A stretch of 64,000 nt of DNA, from the NCBI GenBank assembly GCA_963921935.1, contig OY998184.1:27345067-27409066 (forward strand). The letters run 5' to 3'. This DNA comes from Galeruca laticollis (taxonomy: Eukaryota; Arthropoda; Insecta; Coleoptera; Chrysomelidae). The notes beneath the pieces were generated by a model. The model worked only from the letters and a program-made list of their open reading frames with translations, was not told the origin of the DNA and did no database searches. The position numbers and the translations under genes are program-made. Positions 1 to 9,976 of this stretch are shown here, piece after piece (the stretch's first letter is position 1; each line of letters begins with the position of its first letter).

Positions 1-54
1 GTGGTTCGAATTTAGATAACCTCACTTGACGACGCATAAGTACTTTTCCGGGAG

Positions 55-775
55 TCAACAACCATGATGGGACGACTCGCCATTCGGTGACCTCCGGGGA
101 TGTTGAAACATGCGTTCATGTGGAGTTTCGTTAGTGGCAGTACAAAGAAGTGACCGGACACAATGAAGGGCATATTGAAGAACAATTTCCCATTGAGAGG
201 TCTTTAGCATACGGGACTTGAGTGCTAACATAATAGTCTTCCAGATTGTACCATTATATCTTTCTGCTTGGCCATTTCCTTGAGGGTTATAAGGTGCAGT
301 GCGCCTGGTCGCCACGTTAAACGTATCTAAGTATCTTTTAACTTCATCAGATATAAAAGAGGAGACTCTATCAGAATGGATGTAGGATGGTATTCCGAAT
401 ACAGTAAAAAGATTATGTAAATTCTGTATTACCGTCGCTGCTGAAACATCAGAACAGGAGAAGGCAAAAGGAAATCGTGAATATTCGTCAATGATCACTA
501 ATAAATATCGATTCTGTGATGTGGAAGGTAGAGGTCCCTTGAAATCGATATTAAGCCTCTCAAACGGTGCTGTCGCTTTTATCAATTCTCCTGATAACTT
601 GACGAATCGTGGTTTCAATTCGCAACATATCGGACACATATTTGTTATTCTTCTTATTTCATTTATTGAAAATGCCAAATTTTTTACCTCTAACATAATG
701 ATATAAACGACTAACTCCAGGATGACAGAGAGTAGTGTGTAATTGTTCCAATGTTTGTCCGTTAGTTGCTAGATT
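55..775 (-). pseudogene. gypsy-1 integrase (zinc-binding domain and DDE core)
   Basis: The 213-codon open stretch (696 to 55) is a retroviral-type integrase core. It has the first Asp in NIDFKGPLP, the second in HSDRVSSF and the Glu in GNGQAERYNGT, each in the spacing expected of gypsy integrases, plus a CPIC half of the HHCC zinc-binding region. The His half of that zinc finger (CHPGVSRLYHYV) is readable at about 705-760 in another frame, so one frameshift separates the two halves near 690-700. The protein would join new element DNA to the genome in the nucleus. The core itself is intact, but the polyprotein feeding it is not. Confidence 0.85.
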
Positions 776-829
776 ACAGTGAATTCTAGTGAATGCGTCT
801 GCCACAGAATTAAATTTGCCAGGTCTATA

Positions 830-1276
830 CAGGGTAATTCATAACTATTGGGACATACGCTAAGGTTATATTGTTTGGACCAAAATATGGCGATAGGACC
901 AAATATACCTCAATAAAATATTGCTGTGGAAAAAGATAAGGGGCGTTAATGTTAATTTTTTTTTCGTTTTTTTGCTAATAATTTCACTGTATATTTATCA
1001 GTTGTTATAAAAATCGGCACAGAGCCATTTTATACAGGCAATATGATTTTATGTATTATTTGACATTTTGTTACAGGGGGAGCCTCGTGAAGGATTTCTA
1101 ATGATGAAATTGACTGGTAACTTTTTTTGACGAAACTTTTTAGTTATTTTTATTAAAAAATATGACATAAACATCATTTCTACGTAAAATTGGTACTCTT
1201 GTTCAAACACGATATTCTCATTCGTTTTCGAGAAAAACGCAATTGAACAGTTCAGTGTATCGGAATGGGATTTCAA
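830..1276 (+). repeat. left terminal inverted repeat of DD41D copy 1
   Basis: This arm is the inverted counterpart of 2531-2953. Matching landmarks include GGGGGAGCCTCGTGA (about 1076-1090) against its complement near 2720. The arms differ by scattered substitutions and small indels. Confidence 0.85.
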
Positions 1277-1424
1277 ACATTATTTTCATTTATGAAAAGT
1301 GTGCTTTGGACTGTCAGATAATTGTTGCTGGTAAATGACATTTCTTGTCAGTGATTATTTTTTTCTGCGAGCTTATAGTCAATTGTTGCATTTTTTAAAG
1401 CTATCATATACTTTTTCAATTGAA

Positions 1425-2442
1425 ATGCCTCGTCACAATCATTTTACGAATCAAGAAATGCGGGATATTATTTGTGTATACGCACCAGAATATTTTTGAG
1501 GGCGCTCTGCAGCCAGAAGGTATGAATTGTTATATCCAGGCAGAAGGCAACCAAATCACAAAACTTTTTCAAATCTACTTTATCATTTGGGTGAAACCGG
1601 GTTATTTCACAATAAAAATCAAGGTGGTCGTCCGAAACAAATTTCACCTAATCAAGAAGATGAAATTTTGGTTCGAATAGATGAAAATCCTACAATAAGT
1701 TCACGTCATTTGTCATCAGCATCAAGAGTAAGTCAGTCGTCTATTATTAGAATTCTAAAAAAGGTAAAGTTCCACCCGTATCACTTCACTCCTGTTCAAA
1801 ATTTGCTTCCAAGAGATCTCCCACGACGGTTACAGTTCTGCCAACGTATTCTCAACAAGCATAATGGTGACCGAAATTTTATTAAGAACATTATGTTCAC
1901 CGATGAAGCGACTTTTACCAGACGAGGGGTATTTAATTAGATAAACAGCCATTATTGGGAAGAAAAAAATTCGCATGCTCTGAAAGAAACACATTTCCAG
2001 CATGAGTTTAAATTTAAATGGAGATTCTTTTTTTTTATTTTTGGAAAATACTTTTAGCTATATTTTGGATAATCTGTCACTAGCTGTAACAAATAAAATA
2101 TGGTTTATGCAGGATGGAGCTCCATCTCATTCCCCTTTAGTTGTTAGAAATCATCTGAATGACGTATTTCCTCAACGATGGATTGGCAGAGGAAGTGATT
2201 TTGAATGGGCACCAAGAAGTCCTGAGTATAACCCGCTTGATTTTTATGTTTGGGGACATATGAAGTCCCTAGTTTATGCCAATGAAATTAGCTCGAGAGA
2301 CGAACTCTGGAGGAAAATACGAAATGCGGCTAACTTTATAAGGGGACAGAATAATATGTTCTTTGAAGTTCGAAAGTCCTTTATTAAAAGAATTAGAAAA
2401 GGCATAGAAGTCGGAGGAGGCCACATAGAACATTTAATTTGA
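1425..2442 (+). pseudogene. DD41D Tc1/mariner transposase, broken
   Basis: The likely start is ATG at 1425 (MPRHNHFTNQEM), upstream of the first long open stretch and in frame with it across a TGA at 1497. The order is as expected: an N-terminal helix-turn-helix region with GRRQPNHKTF, a second DNA-binding segment (TISSRHLSSASRVSQSSI), then the DDE catalytic core. The first Asp is in MFTDEATF and the second in MQDGAPSH; the third, in PLDFYVWG, follows after 41 intervening residues (my count), which defines the DD41D group. A TAG at 1938 and a frameshift before 2002, with part of the core lost, inactivate it. The stretch ends with GGGHIEHLI, resembling the C terminus of copy 3. Confidence 0.85.
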
Positions 2443-2530
2443 GTTTGCTCTTTTTATGTTACATTGTTTTTAATTATGCTTTATCGTCGAAATAAAAGCC
2501 TTAAGATACAAATTTTTTTATTGCCCATTA

Positions 2531-2953
2531 CTTTAAATCCCCTTCCGATACTCTGAACTGTTCAATTGCGTTTTTCTCGAAAACGAATGAGAATATCGTG
2601 TGTGAACAAGAGTACCAATATTACGTAGAAATTATGTTTACGTCATGTTTTTTAATAAAAATAACTAAAAAGTTTCGTCAAAAAAAGTTACCAATTTCAT
2701 CATCAGAAATCTTTCACGAGGCTCCCCCTGTAACAAAATGTCAAATAATACATAAAATAATATTGCCTGTATAAAATTAAGCCTCTGTGCCGATTTTGAT
2801 AACAATCGATAAATATACAGACATTATTAGCAAAAAATGAAAAAAAATTTCAACTTTAATGCCCTTTATCTTTTTCCACAGCAATATTTTATTGAGGTAT
2901 ATTTGTTCCTATCCCCTTAGCCAATGTCCCAATAGTTATGGATCATCACCCTG
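2531..2953 (-). repeat. right terminal inverted repeat of DD41D copy 1
   Basis: This is the inverted partner of 830-1276. It ends in ACCCTG followed by the TA duplication at 2954-2955. Confidence 0.85.
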
Positions 2954-3085
2954 TATATTATGTCATACTTATAATTCTAATCTCCATCGCAGAATTTTCT
3001 CATTTTTTATTTTGCTACTTTGTTTTGAATTGTACATAAACGAAACTGATTGTTGATCAGTAATCAACTTAAATTGTGTATTCAG

Positions 3086-3722
3086 TCAGAAATGTCGCCA
3101 TTTCCTTAGTGATTCAATTATTGCGTAAGCTTCCTTCTCGATGGCAGAGTGATTTCTTTCCGACGGAGATAAAGTTCTTGAGAAAAATGCTACTGGGCGT
3201 CCTTGTTGCGAAAGAGTCGCAGCTATTGCGTTTTCGGATGCATCAGTTTCTACTACAAATTCCAATGATTCGTCGATGCATTTGACCACCGAATCTGCAA
3301 TCGATGTTTTAAGATCTTCAAATGCCTCTTTAGCTTTGTCGTTTAATGGAAACGTCATGCAGTGAGCCAATGGGGCAATCCGTTCTGAAAATCGTGGCCC
3401 CCATTTCGAATAATGCCCAAGTACTCGTTTCATAGCATTAAGATTAGTAGGGAGAGGGTAATGCAGAAGAGCTTCAAGTCGAGACGGATCAGGACGAATA
3501 GGGTTGTTTTCAATAACATATTGCAGTAGTTTGAAGCGCGTTATTGAGAATTTGCTTTTTTAGTATTTAAGGTTATTTTATATTGCTTTGCAACCTGAAG
3601 AAAATGTTCTAAATTTCGTTTGTGGTCTGCTTAATCGATTCCACAAATGGTTACGTCATCAAGAGGAATAAGTGCCATGTAACTTTTCAGTTTCGATTAT
3701 CCTGTCGATAGCTCTTTGAAAT
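3086..3722 (-). pseudogene. gypsy-1 RT (C-terminal half) and RNase H
   Basis: From 3722 downward the minus strand reads the end of the RT palm, including a LDDVTICG motif (the YLDD box), then the thumb/connection and an RNase H segment with VETDASENAIAATLSQ and a downstream EKEAYAI glutamate. Stops and frameshifts occur at about 3555 and 3635. RNase H is cut off soon after KEAYAIIESLRKWRHF. In an active element these domains copy the RNA genome and degrade the template; here only the last part of RT survives. The left boundary adjoins the region where the DD41D copy landed. Confidence 0.8.
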
Positions 3723-4396
3723 TCAGAAACGCCAAATATTACGAGGATGTTGAGACCTTCCGCAAAAATAACACTTACTAGTTGAAGCCACCGAATTAAC
3801 TTGAGGTTGAGTTTCGATCGCATTTTCGGATATCACATTCAAGTTTATAGGGGACGTGTCAGAAGTGAATGAATTCGACTGAAGAACTGCCATTTCTAAC
3901 GCTCTTGTCTGAGAATAAGCTTGATCAAGAGTAAGAGTTGTATTCCCCAAAAGTCTTTGTCGAATTTTCGGATCGCTTAGCCCTCTTATAAAAGAGTCTC
4001 GTATATACGCATCCCTATTCTCGGATGCAGTTACATGTTTGAAGTCGCATATTCTTTAGCCAATGAGTTTAATGCACACAGATATTGATCAACTGATTCA
4101 TTTGGTATTTGAGAACGTGTTGCAAGTTTGTGCATGGAATAAATTTTGCTCACCTTCTTGACAAATATAGCTTTAAGAATACTAATTGCTGTGTCATAAT
4201 CTGTAGATTCGCTTAAGTAGGAGTATACTGACGATGAAACATGGTTAACAAATAAATCCAATTTTATCTCTGGAGTGATCCTATTTACCGTTCTAATAAA
4301 GTTTTCAAACGTTCTCAGCCAATAAATCCATTCCTTGGCAGCAGTTGGAGACAAAGGATCTACTTCTAATTTCTCCGGTCGAAGAAATCGATCCAT
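3723..4396 (-). pseudogene. gypsy-1 gag with CCHC-type knuckle remnant
   Basis: The start ATG at 4396 opens MDRFLRPEKLEVD, followed by an alpha-helical gag (retrotransposon capsid) region with WLRTFENFI and VDQYLCALNSLA. After a frameshift at about 4030 the frame resumes at IRGLSDPKIRQRLLG and reaches CYFCGRSQHPR, the first half of a zinc knuckle. The knuckle then fuses abruptly to RT sequence. Gag would form the particle that packages element RNA. Two frames and the truncated knuckle show that it is inactive. Confidence 0.8.
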
Positions 4397-4596
4397 AGTT
4401 GAAAATTATGTCGAATAATCTGATCTGAACAGAAATAATTAAACTCTCAATACACGAACTTTATTCGACATAATTCAAGATAATTAATGACAACGTAGAA
4501 AAGTATTATGTCAAGTAAAGAAACATTCGCGACAAATATTAAAACTAAGTATGTGTTCACAAGAACCGTTAAAAACGCTAAACTGTAAATAACCAG

Positions 4597-5076
4597 CTTA
4601 TCAAATATACTACACTATGCTCAACCGCAGCTTCTCCATTTGAACTAGGAGGTGATAGATGAGATTCTCCATTATATCTTTCTTCTTCTTCTATAGATTA
4701 CCAAACTGCTTGTAAACGTTGTTTCTCAGCTTCATAAGACATTTTTCAGCGAACACGGTAACTAATAACTGAAACACTAAATTGATTTCAAATAACTTGT
4801 CCGATTGAAAATAACATACGTAACCAGTATCCCTATTAGATTTCTTCTAACATATAGTTCAGTTCAAACAAACGCATTCAGTGCCGTTTTAGATTTTATC
4901 TAACATTCGCACGCGTTCCAATACAATGACGTACTGTTAAATAGAGGAATGAATGCGAGTTGAATTAAGGATGGGGAGGAATAGCAATAACGGCCTTTGA
5001 ATATATCACAGTGTGGAAATGATGCGCGTTTATTTGAAAATGTTAGATAGAATCTAACGTGGACACCGATCGCGGG
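4597..5076 (-). mobile_element. piggyBac-like element, 5' end only
   Basis: The minus strand begins CCCGCGATCGGTGTCCACG immediately after a TTAA (5077-5080). TTAA is the obligate piggyBac target, and the CCC start fits the family's terminal repeat. About 330 bp further in, an ATG at 4740-4742 opens MSYEAEKQRLQAVW, which resembles the N terminus of insect piggyBac-like transposases, and is followed at once by a stop codon and a short continuation (EEERYNGESHLSPPSSNG). The remaining transposase and the other end are absent, so this is a truncated copy. The assignment rests on TTAA, the tip sequence and this short peptide. Confidence 0.6.
4836..5058. repeat. three subterminal TTAGAT..ATCTAAC palindromes in the piggyBac end
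   Basis: Near-identical 16-17 bp palindromes occur at 4836-4851, 4889-4904 and 5042-5058 (GTTAGATAGAATCTAAC and variants). The outermost lies in the terminal repeat. Their repetition within 220 bp suggests transposase-binding sites; this is inference. Confidence 0.6.
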
Positions 5077-5080
5077 TTAA

Positions 5081-5872
5081 TAATTATAAAATTATTAAAT
5101 ACATTTTATCGATTGTTATTTGACATTATAATATTAAATGAATATATCGTCTAATAAGCATTTAAAATTATAATATTGACTGGACTATGACAGTATTCAA
5201 ATCAAAGGATAAGCCGAAACTTTAAAGTTCGCACTATATCTCTTACGTGAAGTATACCTAAAGTCACTAAAATTCTTGCAAAAATAGAGGCTCCCTTTAT
5301 TTACAGCACAAAAGCAGAGAAAAACTAGAAAAAATTAGAAGCATTTATTTTATCTAATGGCTGTTCACCAAATTTATTTTAATATTTCTCCCCGAAAGAA
5401 ACAAAATAATTCACAAAAAAAGCGGTACGTTTGCCCTTATCCGTATCGGGTCGGGCGGCATGTTTGTATTTTCTCTTTGAGTTGCTTGCCTGCCTACCAC
5501 CTCCCGATCATTAATATATTTATATTATCTATACCAATTGCGGCCTTCTCATACCGTAAAAGCAAAAGTTTATATTCCTAATACCTATGATAACATCATA
5601 TCGGCTTAAATCACAATTTTTCCTTCACATAATATTTGTCAATAATGATATTTTATATCGACTTTCGATCGGCGGGGTCGGCTAGAGTCGATGATCGACT
5701 TTGCCGATATTGCAGTATTCGCTTGAAACTGAATCACCGATCACCGCATCTGCGAGAAATGAATGCCAGTAATTTTACATTCACCGGTGAAATATCGTGG
5801 TTACCGATATTTCGACCAAGACTAGTAGTGGCAACTTTACTAACCTCGATTTTTGTTTCTCTTTATTTTTAG
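5081..5872. other. AT-rich non-coding stretch before gene A exon
   Basis: No conserved protein or element end is visible. Short open frames here have no family resemblance. A small palindrome (GAAATATCGTGG..CGATATTTC, about 5790-5815) lies shortly before the exon acceptor. The stretch is probably intron of gene A. Confidence 0.4.
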
Positions 5873-6007
5873 ATGAAAATATCCAAGATGTTCCTGTCAC
5901 AACTGAGAGTTTCTCCCCAACATGGAATGTTGAGGATATCATTATTGAGTATCAGGATGAAAGTGGTAATGTAATTGAAGAAAATGATTTTAACGGCCAA
6001 GTACTCA
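5873..6007 (+). CDS. Gene A internal exon (host gene candidate, acidic protein)
   Basis: A pyrimidine-rich acceptor (CTCTTTATTTTTAG) ends at 5872 and a consensus donor (CTCA|GTAAGT) starts at 6008. The exon is 135 nt, a multiple of three. It is open only with phase 1 at both ends, giving a 45-residue acidic segment (begins DENIQDVPVTTESFSPTW, ends FNGQVL). I recognise no domain. The spacing, splice sites and non-TE composition suggest a normal gene whose next exon is at 17801 and has a compatible phase. Earlier exons were not found in the window. It could instead be an exon of an unknown element. Confidence 0.5.
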
Positions 6008-6242
6008 GTAAGTATGTTGACTATTTCCAAACTTCCTTGACAGGATGTGCAAAACAAGAACAACTTTTATTAATTATAATACAATTCGATTTATCAACTC
6101 AATTCACTATTAATTGATCTATTATCAATCTATAAATTATTCCAAGCTTTGAGATGCTGGAATTAATTGTAACGTGCTTACAACTGTCTAATAAACCGCT
6201 GACACGATCGTGTCACGGTCAATTATATCTCATTTTATACAG

Positions 6243-6772
6243 GTATTTATAGGGGTAGTCTAGGATATGGCGCATCAAAAAATCCATGAACCCTAACTTT
6301 CTGCCGCGTGGTAAATAAGCTCATGGGGCGATGTGGAGCATTTTCTCTCATAGGACATGTGTATGGCAGAACGGCCATTTTCGTGATGGAGGGGGTGTAG
6401 AAATCAGGGGAAAAAGTGAACCCTGACTGTCTGGAAGCAACGATAAGTCAAAGCATCAATTTTGTATAAACCGAGAAAAATAGTGAGAGACAAAACTTTA
6501 TGGCGGTTTCGAGGGGCGGGGTGAGGTTGAAGTAAACGGGAAAAAAAGTGGATATTAACCGGATAAACTCAAGTGCGATTCTTTTGTTACAACATGTACT
6601 TTTATGGAATATTAATGGCAGACACTGCAGACCCAAAAACTGCTGTAAAACAGTATAAAGTAAGTAAACACCGAAAAGAGAATGTGGCGCTTGCCAAATA
6701 ACTTTCATATCGATCGCACAAACATTACACAATACTTGGCGACATTTTCTACCCCAGCCCCCCCCCCCCCCC
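6243..6772 (+). repeat. dispersed repeat, copy A (inverted partner at 17099-17470)
   Basis: The stretch starting TAGTCTAGGATATGGCGC, through CATGAACCCTAACTTTCT and TAAATAAGCTC, matches the reverse complement of 17340-17470. The match resumes at about 6695-6755 (GCACAAACATTACACAATAC), so copy A carries roughly 300 bp of unrelated DNA inside it. It ends in a run of 15 C (6758-6772) at the junction with the gag remnant. The family is unknown; no coding capacity is seen. Confidence 0.7.
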
Positions 6773-7755
6773 TTTAGACGTCTGGTTTTGGAAATGGTTT
6801 TAGCAGCTTCGAATTCTTGAACAAAAGTTAATACTTCTTGTAATGTCATATGGTGGCGTAATCAAAGGGCTTGTTGCATCAATGAATGCTTGAACGCCAA
6901 ATTATTCTAAAAATTCTTTAGGTGCCTGTGGATAGGCTAAACTCAATAGTCTTTCTATGTCATTTCCATATTCTTGGAGGCTCTCGTCGAATTTTTGTAT
7001 GCGCACCTTCAATTGACTTTGGAAAACTTGTTTTAAATGTAGCTGTCCATATCTGTTCTCTAAAGCTTGGATAATGACGTCATAGCTAGGGTTGCCCTGG
7101 GGTAATAATTGCAGAATGCCTGTGGCTTTTCCACGAAGAGCAATCATAAGGGAGGTGGCTTTCTCTTGATCATTTCACCCATTGGCACCAGCTGCTGCTT
7201 CAAATTGGCGCCGATATGTCTCCCAAGATGATGGGCCATCATATGTAAGTGGCTTGATAACCTGGTTTTGTCTCAAATTTACTATTTCAGTTCTGGCACT
7301 ATCACTAATGAAACTGCTATCATTGGGATTAGCTTCTATTTTCTTTACTAATGCATCTAACTTTTGTCTTAGGTCAAGCTGGTCTGTTTTTAAATCTTTC
7401 TCTGTCGTTTTTAAATATTTCTCTACTGTTTTTAAATATGTTTCTACTGTTGCCAAGTCTTCCTTAACTGTTTTTATGTCTGTATTTAGGCTTTCTTCCT
7501 TTGTATCTATTTGTTATCTAAGGCCGCTATTTTACTTTTAAATGTAGAACTAAAATCGGACAGTACCTCGAATATTAGCTTCCTTTCCTCCTTCTCCACG
7601 TTCCTTCTGTGTTCCTCTTCTTCCTTTTCTTGTTTTCTACGATTTTCCTCTTCCTCCTTTTTTTGCTTTCTATTCCGTTCTTCTTCCTCCTTTTCTTGTT
7701 TTTCTTGCTCCATCATCTGAAGAAACCATGCTGGTGCTCCACTATTAGCTTCCAT
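6773..7755 (-). pseudogene. LTR-retrotransposon gag remnant with coiled coil
   Basis: ATG at 7755 opens MEANSGAPAWFLQMMEQ, followed by a highly charged coiled coil of Glu/Lys/Arg (about residues 18-65). After a frameshift (7456-7507) the frame gives more heptad-like Lys/Asp repeats (VEKYLKTTEKDLKTDQLDL) and then the gag capsid signature YDGPSSWETYRRQFEAAA. After another stop, ENRYGQLHLKQVFQSQLKVR and LSLAYPQAPKEFLE follow. This is the gag layout of insect Ty3/gypsy-like elements with a coiled-coil N terminus. Pol is absent: sequence identity ends at the poly-C junction (6772), with degraded frames just before it. The neighbouring LTR at 7817 supports a 5' fragment of one element. Confidence 0.75.
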
Positions 7756-7816
7756 ATCGGTGTCGTAATTTGTACTTCTAGTATTGACCGTAAATTAATC
7801 CCACCTCTTTCACCAC

Positions 7817-8070
7817 TGTTATAACTTTCACAACTTTATTCAATACTTGGCAAAATACAATACTACTTTTTATAAATTCAACTTATTAACACATCAAACT
7901 ATTGACTGACTGACTGTCACAACTGATTTCTATTTATATATAAAAAGTACTTTCCAGAAAGGACTAGAATATACTATACTAGTACCACAAATCCCCTACT
8001 CTTTAGATAGTTCACGACAATGCTTTCTTGAAATGACAAAAACTAACGCCACCTATAGAACTGAAACACA
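7817..8070 (-). repeat. probable 5' LTR of the gag-only element
   Basis: On the minus strand, the sequence upstream of the gag start has a TATA-like TATATATAAATAG, a GAATAAAG signal, and an end ...TTATAACA (TG..CA rule) about 60 bp before the gag ATG. The outer border is not certain (TGTTTCAG near 8073 or TGTCATTTC near 8037). No second LTR is in the window to confirm it. Confidence 0.45.
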
Positions 8071-8753
8071 ATTAATTAGGGGGTAAATTGTTCCTTAAGT
8101 CGCTACTAGGGAAAGAAGAATGGGCGCTAAATTTAAATTGCGATTATCTTTACTGTTGGTTTGAAGATCCTTGTTTATTGTAAGTAAATGACAGGTTTTA
8201 CTGAAAAATCTGCTATATTGTGCACACTCAATTGTTTGCCAATCATTAACGTCGCTAATATCTTGTACATTCTAATATAATTGCCAATCAATTTATCATT
8301 GTAGATAAATATATTAGACTTTTAAAAAAATCAAGTCATTTACTGAGCAATATTTAAAGAAATTAACAATTTTTTGGCAATTGACTGTTTAAAGAAGGAC
8401 CAAAATAAGAAACATATGTTATTAAAACATTTATTGAAAAAGTATATTCACAAAATAGAAACAATGTACAAAGTACATGTAGATTTAACAAAATATTTTC
8501 AACAGTAAAATGATGAAAGTTTAGCTACTATCATAACTGCAACAAGCTACAATTGCATTAAAATAAATCAGAGACATATCATGAAACAAGAATATTGTAA
8601 ACTGTAGATATAAAACATAAAATACATTTACTGCTTTTTGTTTTAATTATATAATAGAAATACATACCACTGCAAGGCAATAACAAAGGCTCAGGAGTGT
8701 GTGTCTTTTCAAGTGACATAACTGCAGTTTAAAAATAGTATATTAATGTTTAA
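8071..8753. other. non-coding stretch
   Basis: AT-rich DNA. I see no gene, terminal repeat or tandem array here. Confidence 0.4.
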
Positions 8754-8852
8754 GTGGATAAAGAGGTCTTTCAAACACGCTCGATTTTTCGAGCACGACG
8801 GCGCAGCAGAGTGCTCGAAATAGAGCAAGTGTTTGAAAGACCAGTTATCCAC
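8754..8852. repeat. imperfect hairpin, about 42-bp arms
   Basis: The left arm 8754-8796 (GTGGATAAAGAGGTCTTTCA...) is complementary to the right arm 8811-8852 with a few mismatches. The loop is GACGGCGCAGCAGA. Each arm also contains a smaller palindrome (TCGATTTTTCGA and GCTCGAAATAGAGC). Related GTGTTTGAAAG and AAACACGC motifs reappear at about 9220-9260. It might be a MITE tip or a structured transcript element. Confidence 0.8.
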
Positions 8853-9384
8853 GAATACTTTACGCTATTTTTTTTATTGGTGCACTTTGGAATCATAAAA
8901 TATTATTATTATATTATTACTACAAAAAAATGGAAGTCCATCCTCGATGCCCAGCCAAGTTTCGTGAACGTCATATAGTATTTATTTTTATTTGACGTTA
9001 CGGGGTACTGCTATCAGATCAATAATCAAAAAGTGTCTTTATTTATATTTAAAAGGATACAGTGTATATATGAATACATAAATACGTTTTGCAGAAAAAA
9101 CCAAATAAGACATTGGTTCCCAATGAAAATATACAATTTAAAAACTAATAAAAAAAGTTGTCATTGATACTTACGTTTCTGAAGTTGTTGTTGTTACCAT
9201 GGGGACTTTAAAAAACGCGCGTGTTTGAAAGTTCGATTTAAACACGCTGACGCGTGCTTTAAAACGGTAATATGAGACATCAATAAAAAAAATAATTTAC
9301 CAGGGATATATAATGTAGGTCTGAAATTTTTTCAAGAAATCACATGTTTATTAATATTTGTTCACTACAATTTTCTTTTACCAG

Positions 9385-9581
9385 GTAAAAATAAGGATGG
9401 ACTAGCAGTTGAATACAATCTATTGGACCAAGTTGTAGTGTACTTCACTTCAAAATGTTTATGGCATATTCTATTTGCTTGTTATACAGATAATGGCTCC
9501 ATTGTCTTCAAGTCATCACAGTTTATTGCATTGCCTGGAATTTTTGGGACTCTTTATTTGGATTTGGAAATATATGTCTAA
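9385..9581 (+). CDS. possible alternative terminal exon of gene A
   Basis: A good acceptor (TTTTCTTTTACCAG) ends at 9384. Of the three phases only phase 1 is open. It runs 64 codons to a TAA at 9579, and it is the phase left by the donor at 6008. The peptide (KNKDGLAVEYNLLDQVVVYF..., ending LYLDLEIYV) matches no family I know. An AATAAA lies downstream at about 9735. It has no ATG of its own, so it would be read only by splicing. A chance open frame of this length in AT-rich DNA is possible. Confidence 0.35.
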
Positions 9582-9792
9582 TATTAGATGTTTAGATGTT
9601 GATGTGCAATTAGGCACACAGCATTTCATATAACGTGGCATCATAAAACCTGACACACACTATTATTTAAAAATTGAAATTTATCAGTCAAACTGACTTT
9701 ATATCATTTGAAAACGAAAACTGATAAAATAGGAAAAATAAAACTATAATTAAAGCGTCATAACACACTTATAAACACAAATCACCTCGATT

Positions 9793-9976
9793 TGTTATTT
9801 TGTTAAAACAATATGTTTAGTTTTAATATATGCTTTATTATATATAATCCACTCTTACAAAAACTACACCTTGACCCATTTATTACAGTACTTATTCACC
9901 AATTGACATTTTTACAACTGTCATGGATGAAGGAATTGAGCGCGCTTAAGGCTTATTCACAATAAAGATTTCAACA
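9793..9976 (-). repeat. 3' LTR of copia-1
   Basis: On the minus strand it starts TGTTGAAATC and ends AAAATAACA. A purine tract (AGCGAGGAGAGG) abuts it at 9977-9988. The pol stop codon TGA (9971-9973) lies inside the LTR. Confidence 0.95.

Larger units (their letters stand above)
830..2953 (+). mobile_element. Tc1/mariner-superfamily DD41D transposon (copy 1)
   Basis: Both ends read CAGGGT inward and are flanked by TA (828-829 and 2954-2955), the target duplication of Tc1/mariner elements. The terminal inverted repeats are long, about 430 bp each, and contain the same landmarks in opposite order, such as ACTATTGGGACAT near the tips and TTCAATTGCGTTTTTCTCGA near the inner edges. A degraded transposase lies between them. 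The element is inserted in gypsy-1, so it is younger than that copy. Many differences between the two arms show that it is not recent. Confidence 0.9.
1..4396 (-). mobile_element. Ty3/gypsy-type LTR retrotransposon (gypsy-1), broken
   Basis: Reading the minus strand from 4396 downward, recognisable pieces occur in the order gag, zinc knuckle, reverse transcriptase, RNase H, integrase zinc finger and integrase core. That order is the Ty3/gypsy layout. A complete DNA transposon (830-2953) sits between RNase H and integrase. The protease and the first half of the RT are missing: the gag zinc knuckle runs almost directly into late RT near 3722. Several frameshifts break the frames, so the copy is dead. 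No LTR could be identified; the 3' end lies beyond the left edge of the window, and 4397-4596 holds no clear LTR or primer site. Confidence 0.85.

Noticed and set aside
5356..5581. Small open frame with Cys/Pro/Tyr at 5357-5581
   Set aside because: No splice support, no family resemblance, AT-rich context.
7511..7824. Plus-strand Phe/Ser-rich open frames resembling membrane segments
   Set aside because: They are the antisense of the Glu/Lys coiled coil of the gag remnant.
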